In this document: positions 1 through 9,684 of the stretch, in pieces
How positions within the stretch are numbered: the stretch's first letter is position 1
Layout: every line of letters starts with the position of its first letter
Source of the DNA: Desulfobulbaceae bacterium
GTDB taxonomy: Bacteria; Desulfobacterota; Desulfobulbia; Desulfobulbales; Desulfobulbaceae
Assembly (NCBI GenBank): GCA_012744275.1
Contig: JAAYIE010000100.1
Span: 1 to 60,990, forward strand
DNA: 60,990 bases
Direction: 5' to 3'
The notes under the pieces: model-generated
The model's input: the letters and a program-made list of their open reading frames with translations, nothing else
Database searches by the model: none
What the model was told of the DNA's origin: nothing
Made by a program: the position numbers and the translations under genes

Positions 1-344
1 GCAGCCTGTATCTCGGTCATGCGCCAGTTGGTGCCAAAGCTCTCGTGCAGCCAGCGAAAACCCGGGGCATGCTCGCGTTCGTACACTGCTTCCCAGCTTT
101 TGCCATGGTCTTTATAGGCCCACATCCGCGCCCACAAAGCCCGGTCACTGGTGGTGACCATGCCGCCCTCCCCGCCTGTGGTCATGATTTTGGGTGGTTT
201 GCTATGCACGCCCGGCCTCATCTGACAGAGGAACACAGGGCTGCCCAAGTTACGGCGCACCAACATGATGAGCAACAACAGTGGTAAAGCCAGAACTATC
301 AGTCCCAACAGGGTCGCGGTAAAATCGAGCAGGCATTTTATACT
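1..344 (-). pseudogene. Chimeric remnant: sugar transferase N-terminus joined to DegT-type aminotransferase
   Basis: Reading the minus strand without interruption from about 344 to the window edge gives two unrelated family signatures in one frame. The first part has a hydrophobic helix followed by RRNLGSPVF and QMRPGVHSK, typical of the N-terminus of bacterial sugar transferases (PglC/WcaJ-type initiating phosphoglycosyltransferases). At about 191-197 it switches to KIMTTGGEGGMVTTSD, then KDHGKS and WLHESFGTNWRMTEIQA, which are hallmarks of DegT/DnrJ/EryC1 PLP-dependent sugar aminotransferases, beginning at the PLP-lysine region. No ATG precedes the first part in frame, and the sugar-transferase catalytic part is missing. 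I read this as a deletion that fused two neighbours of a glycan locus. The aminotransferase part continues past the window edge, so its 3' integrity is unknown. Confidence 0.65.
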
Positions 345-387
345 GCAACCATATCGCCCAACATCATCGTACCCTCTAATTTCACCC

Positions 388-800
388 TCATGACGGCTCA
401 CCTAACAGCCAGGTCTTCACCTTGGTAACTGGCGGAACGGCCAGTATGGACGGGATCACCAAAGCCAGCAACAGGCAGCGGGCCTGGGGTCGCTCCTGAT
501 GGGCGTCCTGCAGGGCGAGCAGTTCACGTTGCCGAGTCTGCGGATCTGTTAGGTCCAGGCAAACCTGCACCAGCCATTGTTCGCCATTAGGCATAGTGGC
601 CAGCAAATCCACCTCGTAACCACCTATTGTGAGCACATATCCTGCACCTGGCACCGCGGCGAAGCAGTTCGTGTAGCATCACGTCCACATAACGATGCTG
701 CAGCGCCTTGTTAGGCACGGTCGGCAGCCAGATGTCGCGCCGTGTCAGTATGGGCAGCGGTGTAGCCTGGACGTCGAGTATTTTTGGCGGATGAGTGGCA
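388..800 (-). pseudogene. Remnant of a DUF4143-type AAA ATPase, C-terminal part
   Basis: The frame ending at 388 encodes GYEVDLLATMPNGEQWLVQV, then DLTDPQTRQRELLALQDA. This is the pattern of the C-terminal nuclease-like DUF4143 domain that follows the AAA module in many orphan ATPases. Upstream sequence in another frame (about 655-800) reads RDIWLPTVPNKALQHRYVDV followed by MLHELLRRG, consistent with the preceding part of the same domain, so at least one frameshift lies near 650. The Walker motifs of the N-terminal ATPase are absent. The gene is therefore both truncated and frameshifted. It sits between two sugar-transferase remnants, probably as an insertion into a decaying glycan locus. Confidence 0.5.
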
Positions 801-929
801 GAAATTGGATTCGCATAACGACCAATTTGTAGCCATTTTATCCTTTTAATAAGGACAAATAATCAAAGATTAGCACTCAACAACGGGCCTCAATCGGCAC
901 TGAATGAATAGTGAGTTTATCCAGGTCAA

Positions 930-1178
930 GCTTTCATACAATCCCCATCTTCAGACGCTCGGCATCTGGCAATAAGGTACCAGCCGGCCCACCGCATCAA
1001 CCATAGTGCAGAACTTGACCATCAGGAATGGCTTGTCGTACATGCCGGGGCGTGTCTGGCGGAAGAACGCAGGCCTACCCTGCTTGCGGCGGATTTGCCA
1101 AACAACGACCAGAATTACCGGTGACAACAGAATCAGTGCAAACAGTGATAAGGTAAAGTCAGCAATACATTTTAGCAT
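930..1178 (-). pseudogene. Truncated bacterial sugar transferase (PglC/WcaJ-like N-terminus)
   Basis: Begins with MLKCIADF and one hydrophobic helix, then FFRQTRPGMYDKPFLMVKF and CTM, the conserved N-terminal signature of polyprenyl-phosphate sugar-1-phosphate transferases. After DAVGRL the reading frame shifts: the expected LLPDAERL is present in another frame around 950-975, and homology stops soon after. The catalytic core is lost. The ATG overlaps the stop codon of nagB by 7 bp, so the two were probably translationally coupled. It is a paralogue of the sugar-transferase part of the chimera at 1-344. Confidence 0.65.
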
Positions 1179-1981
1179 AGGGTTATTGAACCCTCTGCTT
1201 CTAAAATATGGCCATGCTGAGCTCTACGATGACTACCGAGCACCTTGCTTCTGGTATCTACCAACAACCCCGCAGCATCTTCATCCAGGTAAATATCGAT
1301 ATTCGGATGCTGTTTCAGGATGGAAGCAGGCATGGTTTCATCGGGCGGACTATTGTATAAATCAAGCATCACCTGTGCTTTGTGCTTGCCGGTGGCGACC
1401 AGCACTATTCTCTTAGCCTGCATGATGTCGCGGATGCCCATGGTTATGGCATGGGTAGGCATTTGACTCGGATCATCAAAAAACCGGCCATTATCCAGAC
1501 GGGTATTTTCCGATAATTCCACCACATGGGTTGTGCTGTCAAAGGGTGTTCCCGGCTCGTTGAAACCAATATGGCCGTTAGTGCCTATACCCAGCAGTTG
1601 AATGTCCAGTCCGCCGGCATCCTGAATGCGCCGAGAGTAGTCGCGGCACTCTTCTTCCAGATTCACGCACTTACCACGAGGCAGGCCGACCCGTGCTTCT
1701 GCTACCGGCACCTTGCCAAACAAATGCAAGTACATGTAGTAGTGATAGCTTTGCGGATGTTCAGGCCCCAGGCCGACATATTCGTCCAAATTAAAGGTGG
1801 TAATCTGGCTCAAGTCCGTATTTTCTTGCCGCAGTTGCTCAACCAGGCACTGATAAATCGGCTCCATGGTGCTGCCCGTTGCAAGTCCCAGAACGCTGGC
1901 AGGCTTGGTCTTAATCTGCTCGACCAGTTGCTGACTTAAGTGTGTGGCGATAGCTTGTGGAGTAGAAAAAAATTTAAACAT
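1172..1981 (-). CDS. nagB: Glucosamine-6-phosphate deaminase
   Basis: Converts glucosamine 6-phosphate to fructose 6-phosphate and ammonia in the cytoplasm, linking amino-sugar use to glycolysis. From the chosen start (MFKFFSTPQ) the protein is 269 residues, the usual NagB length. Visible family motifs are LGLATGST near residue 31, NLDEYVGLGPEHPQSY near 65, and GIGTNGHIGFNEPG near 133, which carries the catalytic and substrate-binding residues. The open frame extends 17 codons upstream to 2032, but that extension does not resemble the family. The gene looks intact although every neighbour in this minus-strand group is broken. Its last codons overlap the start of the truncated sugar-transferase gene. 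No nagA or sugar transporter is adjacent, so a role in amino-sugar supply for the former glycan locus is only inference. Confidence 0.9.
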   Translation of the reverse strand: MFKFFSTPQAIATHLSQQLVEQIKTKPASVLGLATGSTMEPIYQCLVEQLRQENTDLSQITTFNLDEYVGLGPEHPQSYHYYMYLHLFGKVPVAEARVGLPRGKCVNLEEECRDYSRRIQDAGGLDIQLLGIGTNGHIGFNEPGTPFDSTTHVVELSENTRLDNGRFFDDPSQMPTHAITMGIRDIMQAKRIVLVATGKHKAQVMLDLYNSPPDETMPASILKQHPNIDIYLDEDAAGLLVDTRSKVLGSHRRAQHGHILEAEGSITLC

Positions 1982-2037
1982 TTTTAATACGATCCTGTCA
2001 GCATTGAAATTCATAGCGTAACACATAAACATGACTC

Positions 2038-2709
2038 TTATACCAGTTCATTTAAACCAATAAAAGCCGCAAATCTGCCTTTTTTATACGCCACCAAAAC
2101 AACCTTGCCTGGTTGAATCATGTTGCCGAGCCTAAAAGCCGCTTGCTGGCCAGACTGGATGATTGTTAATACCGATAGCCCCACCGCAATATAATCAATA
2201 AATTTGTTTGGCGAAGTACCATAGTAAAATGCCGACACATTGGCCAAGATCTACATGCCGATATCGGTTGACTGCATCAGCCCTGCCAAGCAGATTTTGT
2301 TGCCCAGATCACGAAAAATGACGTTATCCGGTCTTCCCTGCTGGCCCGCTCTTGCAGGGTTGGGCTTCAGCTTGCTGTTACCGATCAACAGCAATTTGAT
2401 ATCGGAGCGGCCACACTGTTTCAGCACTGTAGCCACATCCAGACCATTGGCCAGGCCATGCGTACCGGCAAAGGCGGCCATCAGATCGGTGTCAACAATC
2501 TCAGCTGGTCGCCAGGCCTCTACTTCAGCGGAAAAGAAATCCAGGCCACAACCGTTGGGGGGCATGGTCATGCGTTCGGCAGGCACATCATGTTTTTTGA
2601 TGACCTCGACAATTCCCGGCGGCACCCCGATCAGGCTATTAAACTGATCAAACGCTTGTCCTCTTGTTCTTGATGTTGGATATATGTCACTTCTCTGGGT
2701 TTTACGCAT
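2038..2709 (-). pseudogene. Frameshifted family-4 glycosyltransferase (WbuB-like)
   Basis: Two consecutive minus-strand frames form one glycosyltransferase. The first (2709-2251) contains PPGIVEVIKKHDVPAERMTM, PNGCGLDFF, FAGTHGLANGLDVA and AGLMQSTDIG. The second (2247-2038) continues with SAFYYGTSPNKFIDYIAVGL, SVL, the nucleotide-sugar binding end of the GT4 fold. A stop and frame change at about 2247-2252 separates them. The N-terminal acceptor domain and the extreme C-terminus are missing. WbuB-like enzymes are commonly next to PglC-type sugar transferases and DegT aminotransferases in capsule or O-antigen clusters, which matches the other remnants downstream on this strand. Confidence 0.7.
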
Positions 2710-2747
2710 CCGTCACGTTCAAGCACAGGAGGGTGGGGAATACCTTA

Positions 2748-4775
2748 TTAGAAACGATACGTGAGTTTCAGGCGAGCGGTTCTGCCATCCTGCTCGGTTT
2801 GAAAGGGTAGAGAGCTTGCCGGATCAACGTATTTCTCATCAAAAAGATTATATACACCAAGGGAAAGGTCGAGGTTGTCTCCCAGGGGCCGGGCAAAGAG
2901 GTTGATATTGGCAATCCAGTAGTCGCCCGTCTCCATTCCGCGTTTGTCGTAGCGTGAACTGATATAGTGCGCCTCCAGGGCTGCGGTGTAGCGTTCAGAG
3001 CCAAGGGGAATCAGCATGCCGCCCTTGAGCAGATGCCTGGGAGAATTGTCTGTTACATAGCCATCAGAGTCAACATCAGCATAGGCATAGCTTAATCGCC
3101 CTCTGACGCCCTTTGCCGTGCCTAATTCGACCGTTGCCTCCACCCCATTGACCGTTGTTTCACCCATGTTAACATAGGCGTAGGTGTTGATGGTATCTGC
3201 AGTTGGGGAAAATTCTATGACATTACTGATGTCATTGTGATAGACAGAAAGCGAGGTCTGCAACCAGGACGTTATCCGTTGCTCCCAAATAGCTTCATAG
3301 ATGGTAATCTTTTCCGGGTCAAGGAAGGGGTTGATGTTTCGTGAATCGTTTTCAACCTGATAAAACAGCTCACTTAAAACAGGTGCCCGAAAAGCACGCC
3401 CATACAGTAATTTGAAAGTCGTCTTTTCCCAGGGGAGATAGATCATCCCTAGACGTGGGTTGATGGTTTCACCGAAGGTGTCATACTCATCGAGGCGGAT
3501 GCCCACGTTGAAGAGCAGCTTGTCATTCAGGCGGAATTCATCCTGAAGGTACAAACCATAACTAGCAATCTCCACATCCGTTCTGTAGCGGTCCCCTAGA
3601 AAATACCCCTGCGTCTCATAAAAAAGGTGGGCGTCCAAATCATAGAGCGAGTGATATTCGCCTCCTGCAGTCAGTCGATGGCGTCCGAAGCTACGGCTTG
3701 CCTGTAGTTCGGCCCGCAGCCAGCGCGCGTCGATATCGGTTTTATAATCAAAGGGCTCCCCCTGCTGGGACAGCATGGGGATAGTGCCCGCATAGAAATA
3801 TCTATCAAAAGAACCGCGTGCCAGAATTTCCCAATCTGAGGCCAGAGTTTGGCTGTACTCGGCGGTGACATAGGTACGTTTTTCCCAGTTAGTGACGCCG
3901 GGATCACCAAAAATAGCGTCGTAGCGGCCGGAAGGTATTTGTTTTTCCCGGTCGGCATGGCCTGCCGCCAGAGTCAATCCCTTGTAACCAACGCGGCCAA
4001 ACACCGAACCTGCATGGTCGGCATCAATATTGCGCGCGTGCCCGTCGGTGCCACCGGCTGCACTGTCGAACTCGGGAAAATACAAATCATTATTACCGCT
4101 ACTGCCATACAAGGTGCCGGAAAGGAGCACATCTACTCCGGCTTCCGTCTCAGTACCATAGCTGAGCCGGGCAGTGTTGGTACTCAGACTGCCAGTGGAA
4201 AGCGCTGCTTCAACACCATCCATATCTCTGCCCTTGCGGGTTACCACGTTAACAATGCCGACAAAAGCGTTGCTGCCATGTAGTGAAGAACCGGGGCCAC
4301 GGACAATCTCCACTCGCTCGATCAAGTCCAGATCCAGCGGAAAATCCTGCTGGTTGGGTAGAGTGCCGTATACCGGATCGGTCAGACGGTGTCCATCCAC
4401 CTGTACAAGAAAACGGGCTCTGTAATCAGTGGTTCGATTTATACCACGCGTGCCTACAAAACCGGTGGAGCCCCGGTTTTGAGAGACATAAAATCCCGGC
4501 ACAGCACGCAGCAATTCCCCAAAATTCCGATAGCCGAAACGCTGTATCTCTTCCGCCCTGATGACGGTAATTGAGGAGGGGGCCTCCCGAATAGTTTGCT
4601 GATGTTTTGAAGCGGCGTACACGGGTATGGCCATCAGCTGTTCGAGATCCATTTCCAGATAGTGTGAATGGGCAAATGCGATTTCGGCACAAATCAAGAT
4701 TGATCCTGCTCCCAGAAGAGCGATAACCAATCCAAAATGCAATTCTTTGCGACAAAAAACAGACGAAAAAGTCAT
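2748..4775 (-). CDS. TonB-dependent outer-membrane receptor
   Basis: A 675-residue outer-membrane beta-barrel protein for energised uptake of a siderophore, cobalamin-like or other large ligand. It has a hydrophobic signal region (about residues 14-36), then the plug domain: SKHQQTIREAPSSITVI near 56, FGELLRAVPGFYVSQNRGST, and VEIVRGPGSSLHGSNAFVG near 155. A long barrel follows, ending in LKLTYRF with the terminal aromatic residue needed for outer-membrane insertion. Its start overlaps the stop of the upstream YfiR-like gene as ATGA, so the two are co-translated. The ligand cannot be told from sequence. Since the window encodes a B12-dependent mutase, a corrinoid is one possibility, but no cobalamin riboswitch was recognised upstream. 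Confidence 0.9.
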   Translation of the reverse strand: MTFSSVFCRKELHFGLVIALLGAGSILICAEIAFAHSHYLEMDLEQLMAIPVYAASKHQQTIREAPSSITVIRAEEIQRFGYRNFGELLRAVPGFYVSQNRGSTGFVGTRGINRTTDYRARFLVQVDGHRLTDPVYGTLPNQQDFPLDLDLIERVEIVRGPGSSLHGSNAFVGIVNVVTRKGRDMDGVEAALSTGSLSTNTARLSYGTETEAGVDVLLSGTLYGSSGNNDLYFPEFDSAAGGTDGHARNIDADHAGSVFGRVGYKGLTLAAGHADREKQIPSGRYDAIFGDPGVTNWEKRTYVTAEYSQTLASDWEILARGSFDRYFYAGTIPMLSQQGEPFDYKTDIDARWLRAELQASRSFGRHRLTAGGEYHSLYDLDAHLFYETQGYFLGDRYRTDVEIASYGLYLQDEFRLNDKLLFNVGIRLDEYDTFGETINPRLGMIYLPWEKTTFKLLYGRAFRAPVLSELFYQVENDSRNINPFLDPEKITIYEAIWEQRITSWLQTSLSVYHNDISNVIEFSPTADTINTYAYVNMGETTVNGVEATVELGTAKGVRGRLSYAYADVDSDGYVTDNSPRHLLKGGMLIPLGSERYTAALEAHYISSRYDKRGMETGDYWIANINLFARPLGDNLDLSLGVYNLFDEKYVDPASSLPFQTEQDGRTARLKLTYRF

Positions 4776-5350
4776 AAAATAACCTCGCTCGGCGTTGACA
4801 CAATAATCGCTAATCGGAGCAGCTGGGCGTTGAGTTTCAGATATGCGCTATTGGCGGCCTCAGGATTGGCCTCGAAATGGATTTTATCTTCTTTCCGCAC
4901 CAGATTGAGCATACCGCCCTGTGCACAGAAATCCGAAAAATCAGCCATGGTCAACACCGGTTGGCCAGCAACAATGTTTGCGATTTGAGGCCAATGCTGG
5001 GCCATGCCTTCTGTTAGAAAAATAGCATGGGGCTTAATACGCGCTTGCCGCAACGGTTGCAGATTTGAATAGACACTCACCCGGACGGGCACCCCCTTGA
5101 TGAGTTGGCCATCAAGGTCCTTTTTAATTTGCACGCTAAGGGGAGATTCGCCCAATACTACTAGAGTGAACTCGTGGTCAGCAATCGGGAGATTATCAGA
5201 TGGCCACCGGGTAAACTTCATGAAATTCAACAGAAAAGAGGCCTTGATCTCCAAGATTGCCTCCGGCCCGGCGGCCGACAGGCAGGAGGTAGCGCCCCAG
5301 AGCGGCATCAGCATGGCGCAGAGGATGATTTTAAGGAGATACTGTCCCAT
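4772..5350 (-). CDS. YfiR-like periplasmic protein (DUF4154)
   Basis: The chosen ATG at 5350 gives MGQYLLKI and a signal peptide ending near LSAAG, followed by a 165-residue periplasmic domain. EAILEIKASFLLNFMKFTRW, LVVLGESPLS, LKPHAIFL-type strands and GQPVLTMADFSDFCAQGGML are characteristic of the YfiR/DUF4154 family. YfiR in Pseudomonas is a periplasmic repressor of a membrane diguanylate cyclase. Homologues next to TonB-dependent receptors are frequent, but no cyclase lies beside this pair. A longer frame starts at a GTG at 5407 but would place 19 polar residues before the signal peptide, so I prefer 5350. Confidence 0.8.
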   Translation of the reverse strand: MGQYLLKIILCAMLMPLWGATSCLSAAGPEAILEIKASFLLNFMKFTRWPSDNLPIADHEFTLVVLGESPLSVQIKKDLDGQLIKGVPVRVSVYSNLQPLRQARIKPHAIFLTEGMAQHWPQIANIVAGQPVLTMADFSDFCAQGGMLNLVRKEDKIHFEANPEAANSAYLKLNAQLLRLAIIVSTPSEVIL

Positions 5351-5698
5351 GAATACTTTTCCGCTAAAAATATGCGAGTGATGGGAGTGGGTTGTTTTCC
5401 GCCTCACTACTGTACGCGAAACTATGGCGATTTCGTATGAAAATTTGTCACTGCAGAATTTTTCTTACAGGCTTCCTCCCAGTGTAATTGATTGTGTAAT
5501 GGCTTTAGCCTGAACACATGCTCGTACCGGCAAGAGCGGCACCATCAAACTGGCTGCAACATACCATCAAATATATTCTTCGAGCAGAGCAAGCAACCAA
5601 GAACCGTAGGAATGGACCCTCGGCACCGCGCTTTTTTCTAAGCTTACTCAAAGGCTTACCACGCCCTATTGTCTTGCACCCTGATTTTTGACGATACG
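5351..5698. other. Non-coding stretch upstream of the YfiR-like gene
   Basis: About 350 bp separating the minus-strand YfiR/receptor pair from the leuCD terminator. It should contain the promoter for the YfiR-receptor operon. I saw no convincing consensus promoter, no protein-coding frame of known family and no RNA gene. Confidence 0.4.
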
Positions 5699-5702
5699 CA
5701 AC

Positions 5703-5740
5703 AAAAACGGCGGGTCAGCCCACACGCTGACCCGCCGCAA
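5703..5740 (-). terminator. Rho-independent terminator of leuCD
   Basis: A perfect stem pairs GGCGGGTCAGC (5709-5719) with its complement at 5726-5736, extended by the pair 5708/5737, around a six-base loop. Read on the minus strand the stem is followed by a T-rich run (complement of the A tract at 5703-5707). It lies just downstream of the leuD stop. Confidence 0.9.
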
Positions 5741-5761
5741 ACGAAATTTCCGTCCGTTATT

Positions 5762-6289
5762 TCAATACTTGGCGTCGGCGTAGGCGAGCCAGCCTCCAGC
5801 CGCAATGAGTTGCTTGTCAAAGGGGTTGAGCGAAAAGGGGCAGGTAAGGCTGGAACCATTGTCGCTGCTGGCAATCAACTGTTCTGCATCAAGGTCAACA
5901 GCCACATGCACCTTGCCCTGCAGCTTGAACAAACGATCCAAATCATGCTTTGCCAGTTCAACTGCAAGGATACCGCAGTTAAACATGTTCTGCCGAAAGA
6001 TGCGGGCAAAACTTTCGGCAATCACCACGTTAATGCCGTTCACCTCCAACACCCACACCGCATGTTCCCGCGAAGATCCGCAACCGAAATTGGAACGGGT
6101 GACAAGCACCCTGGCGTTCTGAATTTCCTCCGACTGTGGATCAAAGCCACCTTCCAGGTGCAGGTCTTCGAGCAGGTGCGGTTTGAGCGCCGCCTTGCTG
6201 ATCTCGGTGAGGTAGCGGGCGGGTATAATTTCGTCGGTATTGATGTCGCTTCTGTCGATAAAGGCCGCAGGGCCGCCAAATTCTTTCAT
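5762..6289 (-). CDS. leuD: 3-isopropylmalate dehydratase, small subunit
   Basis: Small subunit of isopropylmalate isomerase, which with LeuC interconverts 2- and 3-isopropylmalate in leucine synthesis. At 175 residues it fits the short archaeal/anaerobe-type LeuD. DRSDINTDEIIPARYLTE at the N-terminus and SNFGCGSSREHAVWVL near residue 68 form the substrate-recognition swivel domain. It starts 22 bp after leuC and is followed by a strong terminator, so leuCD is a two-gene operon. The related 2-methylcitrate, homoaconitate or 2,3-dimethylmalate dehydratases share these motifs, so the exact substrate is not certain. No leuA or leuB is adjacent. Confidence 0.88.
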   Translation of the reverse strand: MKEFGGPAAFIDRSDINTDEIIPARYLTEISKAALKPHLLEDLHLEGGFDPQSEEIQNARVLVTRSNFGCGSSREHAVWVLEVNGINVVIAESFARIFRQNMFNCGILAVELAKHDLDRLFKLQGKVHVAVDLDAEQLIASSDNGSSLTCPFSLNPFDKQLIAAGGWLAYADAKY

Positions 6290-6311
6290 ATATTCACCTC
6301 AGGGAACGTAT

Positions 6312-7598
<1,287 letters not shown>

Positions 7599-7872
7599 GG
7601 ATACAAACTCCTGAAAAAATGATAATAGAGAGTGCTATATGGCCACAGAAACAGGTCGCTCTGCATGCAAAACAAAAAACCGTCCAATGCTTTGCGGCAG
7701 ACGGCGGGCATAAGGCTGGAAACGCTGTACACGGAGGCCTGAGCAGCGTATAGTGCTCAGGCTTGGAGAGTAAAGGCATGCAGTGTCAATACGGGCATTC
7801 AACATCGAACAGGCGACTGCCCTGTCCTCAGTTCCTGAGCGGGGATCCCGAGTCTATTAAGAGGAGTACGGT

Positions 7873-9663
7873 ATGCTTTTTTATTTGCAACAATACATCA
7901 TTGTTGCTTTACTTTTTCTCCCCCTGCCACTCCATGCCGCCCACGGGCTCAGTATTGACGGGTCACTCAAATACCCCAAAGGTTTCACCCGCTTCGACTA
8001 CACCTCTCCCCACGCCAAGTCTGGCGGCCACATTAATTTACACGACCTGGGCAGCTTTGACAAGATGAACCCCTTCACCCTGAAGGGTGTGCCGCCTTCC
8101 GGACTCAACAGTTATATCTTTGAATCTTTGGCAGTTCCCAGCCTTGATGAACCCTTTGCCGAATACGGATTGATTGCCGAAGATATCGAACTGGCGACGG
8201 ATAAAAAATCTGTCACCTTTACTTTGAACGCCCGCGCCGCCTTTTCCGACGGTAGTCCTGTTACTGTGGAAGATGTGCAGTTTTCCCTGGAAACGCTCAA
8301 AAGCGCGCAGACCCACCCCTTCTACCAGATCTATTTCCGTGATATTGAGCGGGCAGAGATACTGGACCCGCGCCGCATTCGCATGCATTTCACCCGGCCC
8401 AACCGCGAATTGCACATGATCGCCGGTCAACTGCCGGTGTTGAGCAAGGCATTTTACAGCAATCATCCTTTTGATGCTACCGGCGCAGCATCCATGGTGC
8501 CTCCCATAGGCAGCGGCCCTTATGTTGTTGCCCAGGTGGTGCCCGGCAAACTGATCAACTACAAAAAAAATCCACATTACTGGGCAAAGGATCACCCTGT
8601 CCGCAGGGGTATGTTCAACTTCGACAGCATCACAATAAAATACTACAAAGACCCGGTGGTCAGCCTGGAGGCCTTTAAGGCGGGGGAATTTGACTTTATC
8701 TTTGTCAATATAGCCAAGCAATGGCAGCGCGACATGCGTGGCCGCCGCTTCGACAATGGCGAGTTGATCAAAAATACTATTCCGCACCACAACAATTCGG
8801 GCATGCAAGGTTTTGTCTTCAATACCCGTAGGTCACTGTTTCATGACGTGCGGGTGCGGCAGGCGCTTGGACTGGCGCTTGATTTTGAATGGACCAATGC
8901 CAGCCTCTTTTATTCACAGTATACCCGCAACAACTCTTATTTTTCCAACTCCATCTATGCAGCCCAAGGACTGCCCGATGAAGACGAGTTGAAACTGCTC
9001 AACCCGTGGCGGGATGTGCTACCCCAGGAAGTATTCACCCAGACGCTCACTCCGCCGACAACCACAGCACCTAAAAGTCTGCGTGGCAATCTGCTCAAGG
9101 CAAAAAAGCTGCTGGAACAGGCGGGCTGGCGCATCCAGGACGGGGTTTTAAAAAACAGCGAAGGTCGGACCTTCCACTTTGATATCCTCCTGGTGGACAA
9201 TGCCTTTGAACGAGTTATTGCCGCTTATGCTAACAATTTGAAAAAACTTGGCATTACGATTGAATACCGCAGCATAGACCCAAGCCTCTATACTGACAGG
9301 ATCAAAAATTTTGATTTTGACATGGTAGTGAGCGTTTTCGGTCAATCGCAGTCTCCCGGTAATGAACAGCGAGACTACTGGAGCTCTCAGGCTGCAGATC
9401 AGCAGGGTTCGCGCAACTTGGCCGGCATTAAAAATCCGGCGGTGGACGCCTTGGTTGAGGCCATCATCTATGCCGACACCCAGGAGAAACTCACCACTGC
9501 CTGCCGTGCGCTCGACCGGGTTCTGTGGTATGGATATTACGTGGTGCCAAACTGGTACCTGGCCAGCCACCGGCTGGCCTACGCATCCTGGCTACGCCAG
9601 CCGGAAACGCTGCCGCTGTACTTCAGCGCCACTAGCTGGCTGGACACCTGGTGGCGTGAATAA
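7873..9663 (+). CDS. Extracellular solute-binding protein, family 5 (YejA-like)
   Basis: A 596-residue periplasmic binding protein for peptides or similar solutes. The N-terminal signal peptide runs through LLFLPLPLHAAHG. The SBP_bac_5 signature follows: FTLNARAAFSDGSPVTVEDV near residue 120, IGSGPYVV near 216, FDFIFVN, and a C-terminal half with the YejA-type INYKKNPHYWAKDHPVRRG and NLAGIKNPAVDALVEAI. The length and motifs are closest to the YejA subgroup (microcin C/oligopeptide importer). No permease or ATPase gene is adjacent, so it either serves a distant transporter or has another sensing role. The next gene starts about 20 bp downstream, implying co-transcription. Confidence 0.88.
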   Translation: MLFYLQQYIIVALLFLPLPLHAAHGLSIDGSLKYPKGFTRFDYTSPHAKSGGHINLHDLGSFDKMNPFTLKGVPPSGLNSYIFESLAVPSLDEPFAEYGLIAEDIELATDKKSVTFTLNARAAFSDGSPVTVEDVQFSLETLKSAQTHPFYQIYFRDIERAEILDPRRIRMHFTRPNRELHMIAGQLPVLSKAFYSNHPFDATGAASMVPPIGSGPYVVAQVVPGKLINYKKNPHYWAKDHPVRRGMFNFDSITIKYYKDPVVSLEAFKAGEFDFIFVNIAKQWQRDMRGRRFDNGELIKNTIPHHNNSGMQGFVFNTRRSLFHDVRVRQALGLALDFEWTNASLFYSQYTRNNSYFSNSIYAAQGLPDEDELKLLNPWRDVLPQEVFTQTLTPPTTTAPKSLRGNLLKAKKLLEQAGWRIQDGVLKNSEGRTFHFDILLVDNAFERVIAAYANNLKKLGITIEYRSIDPSLYTDRIKNFDFDMVVSVFGQSQSPGNEQRDYWSSQAADQQGSRNLAGIKNPAVDALVEAIIYADTQEKLTTACRALDRVLWYGYYVVPNWYLASHRLAYASWLRQPETLPLYFSATSWLDTWWRE

Positions 9664-9684
9664 AGGCCCGAAGCGCAAGGAGGC

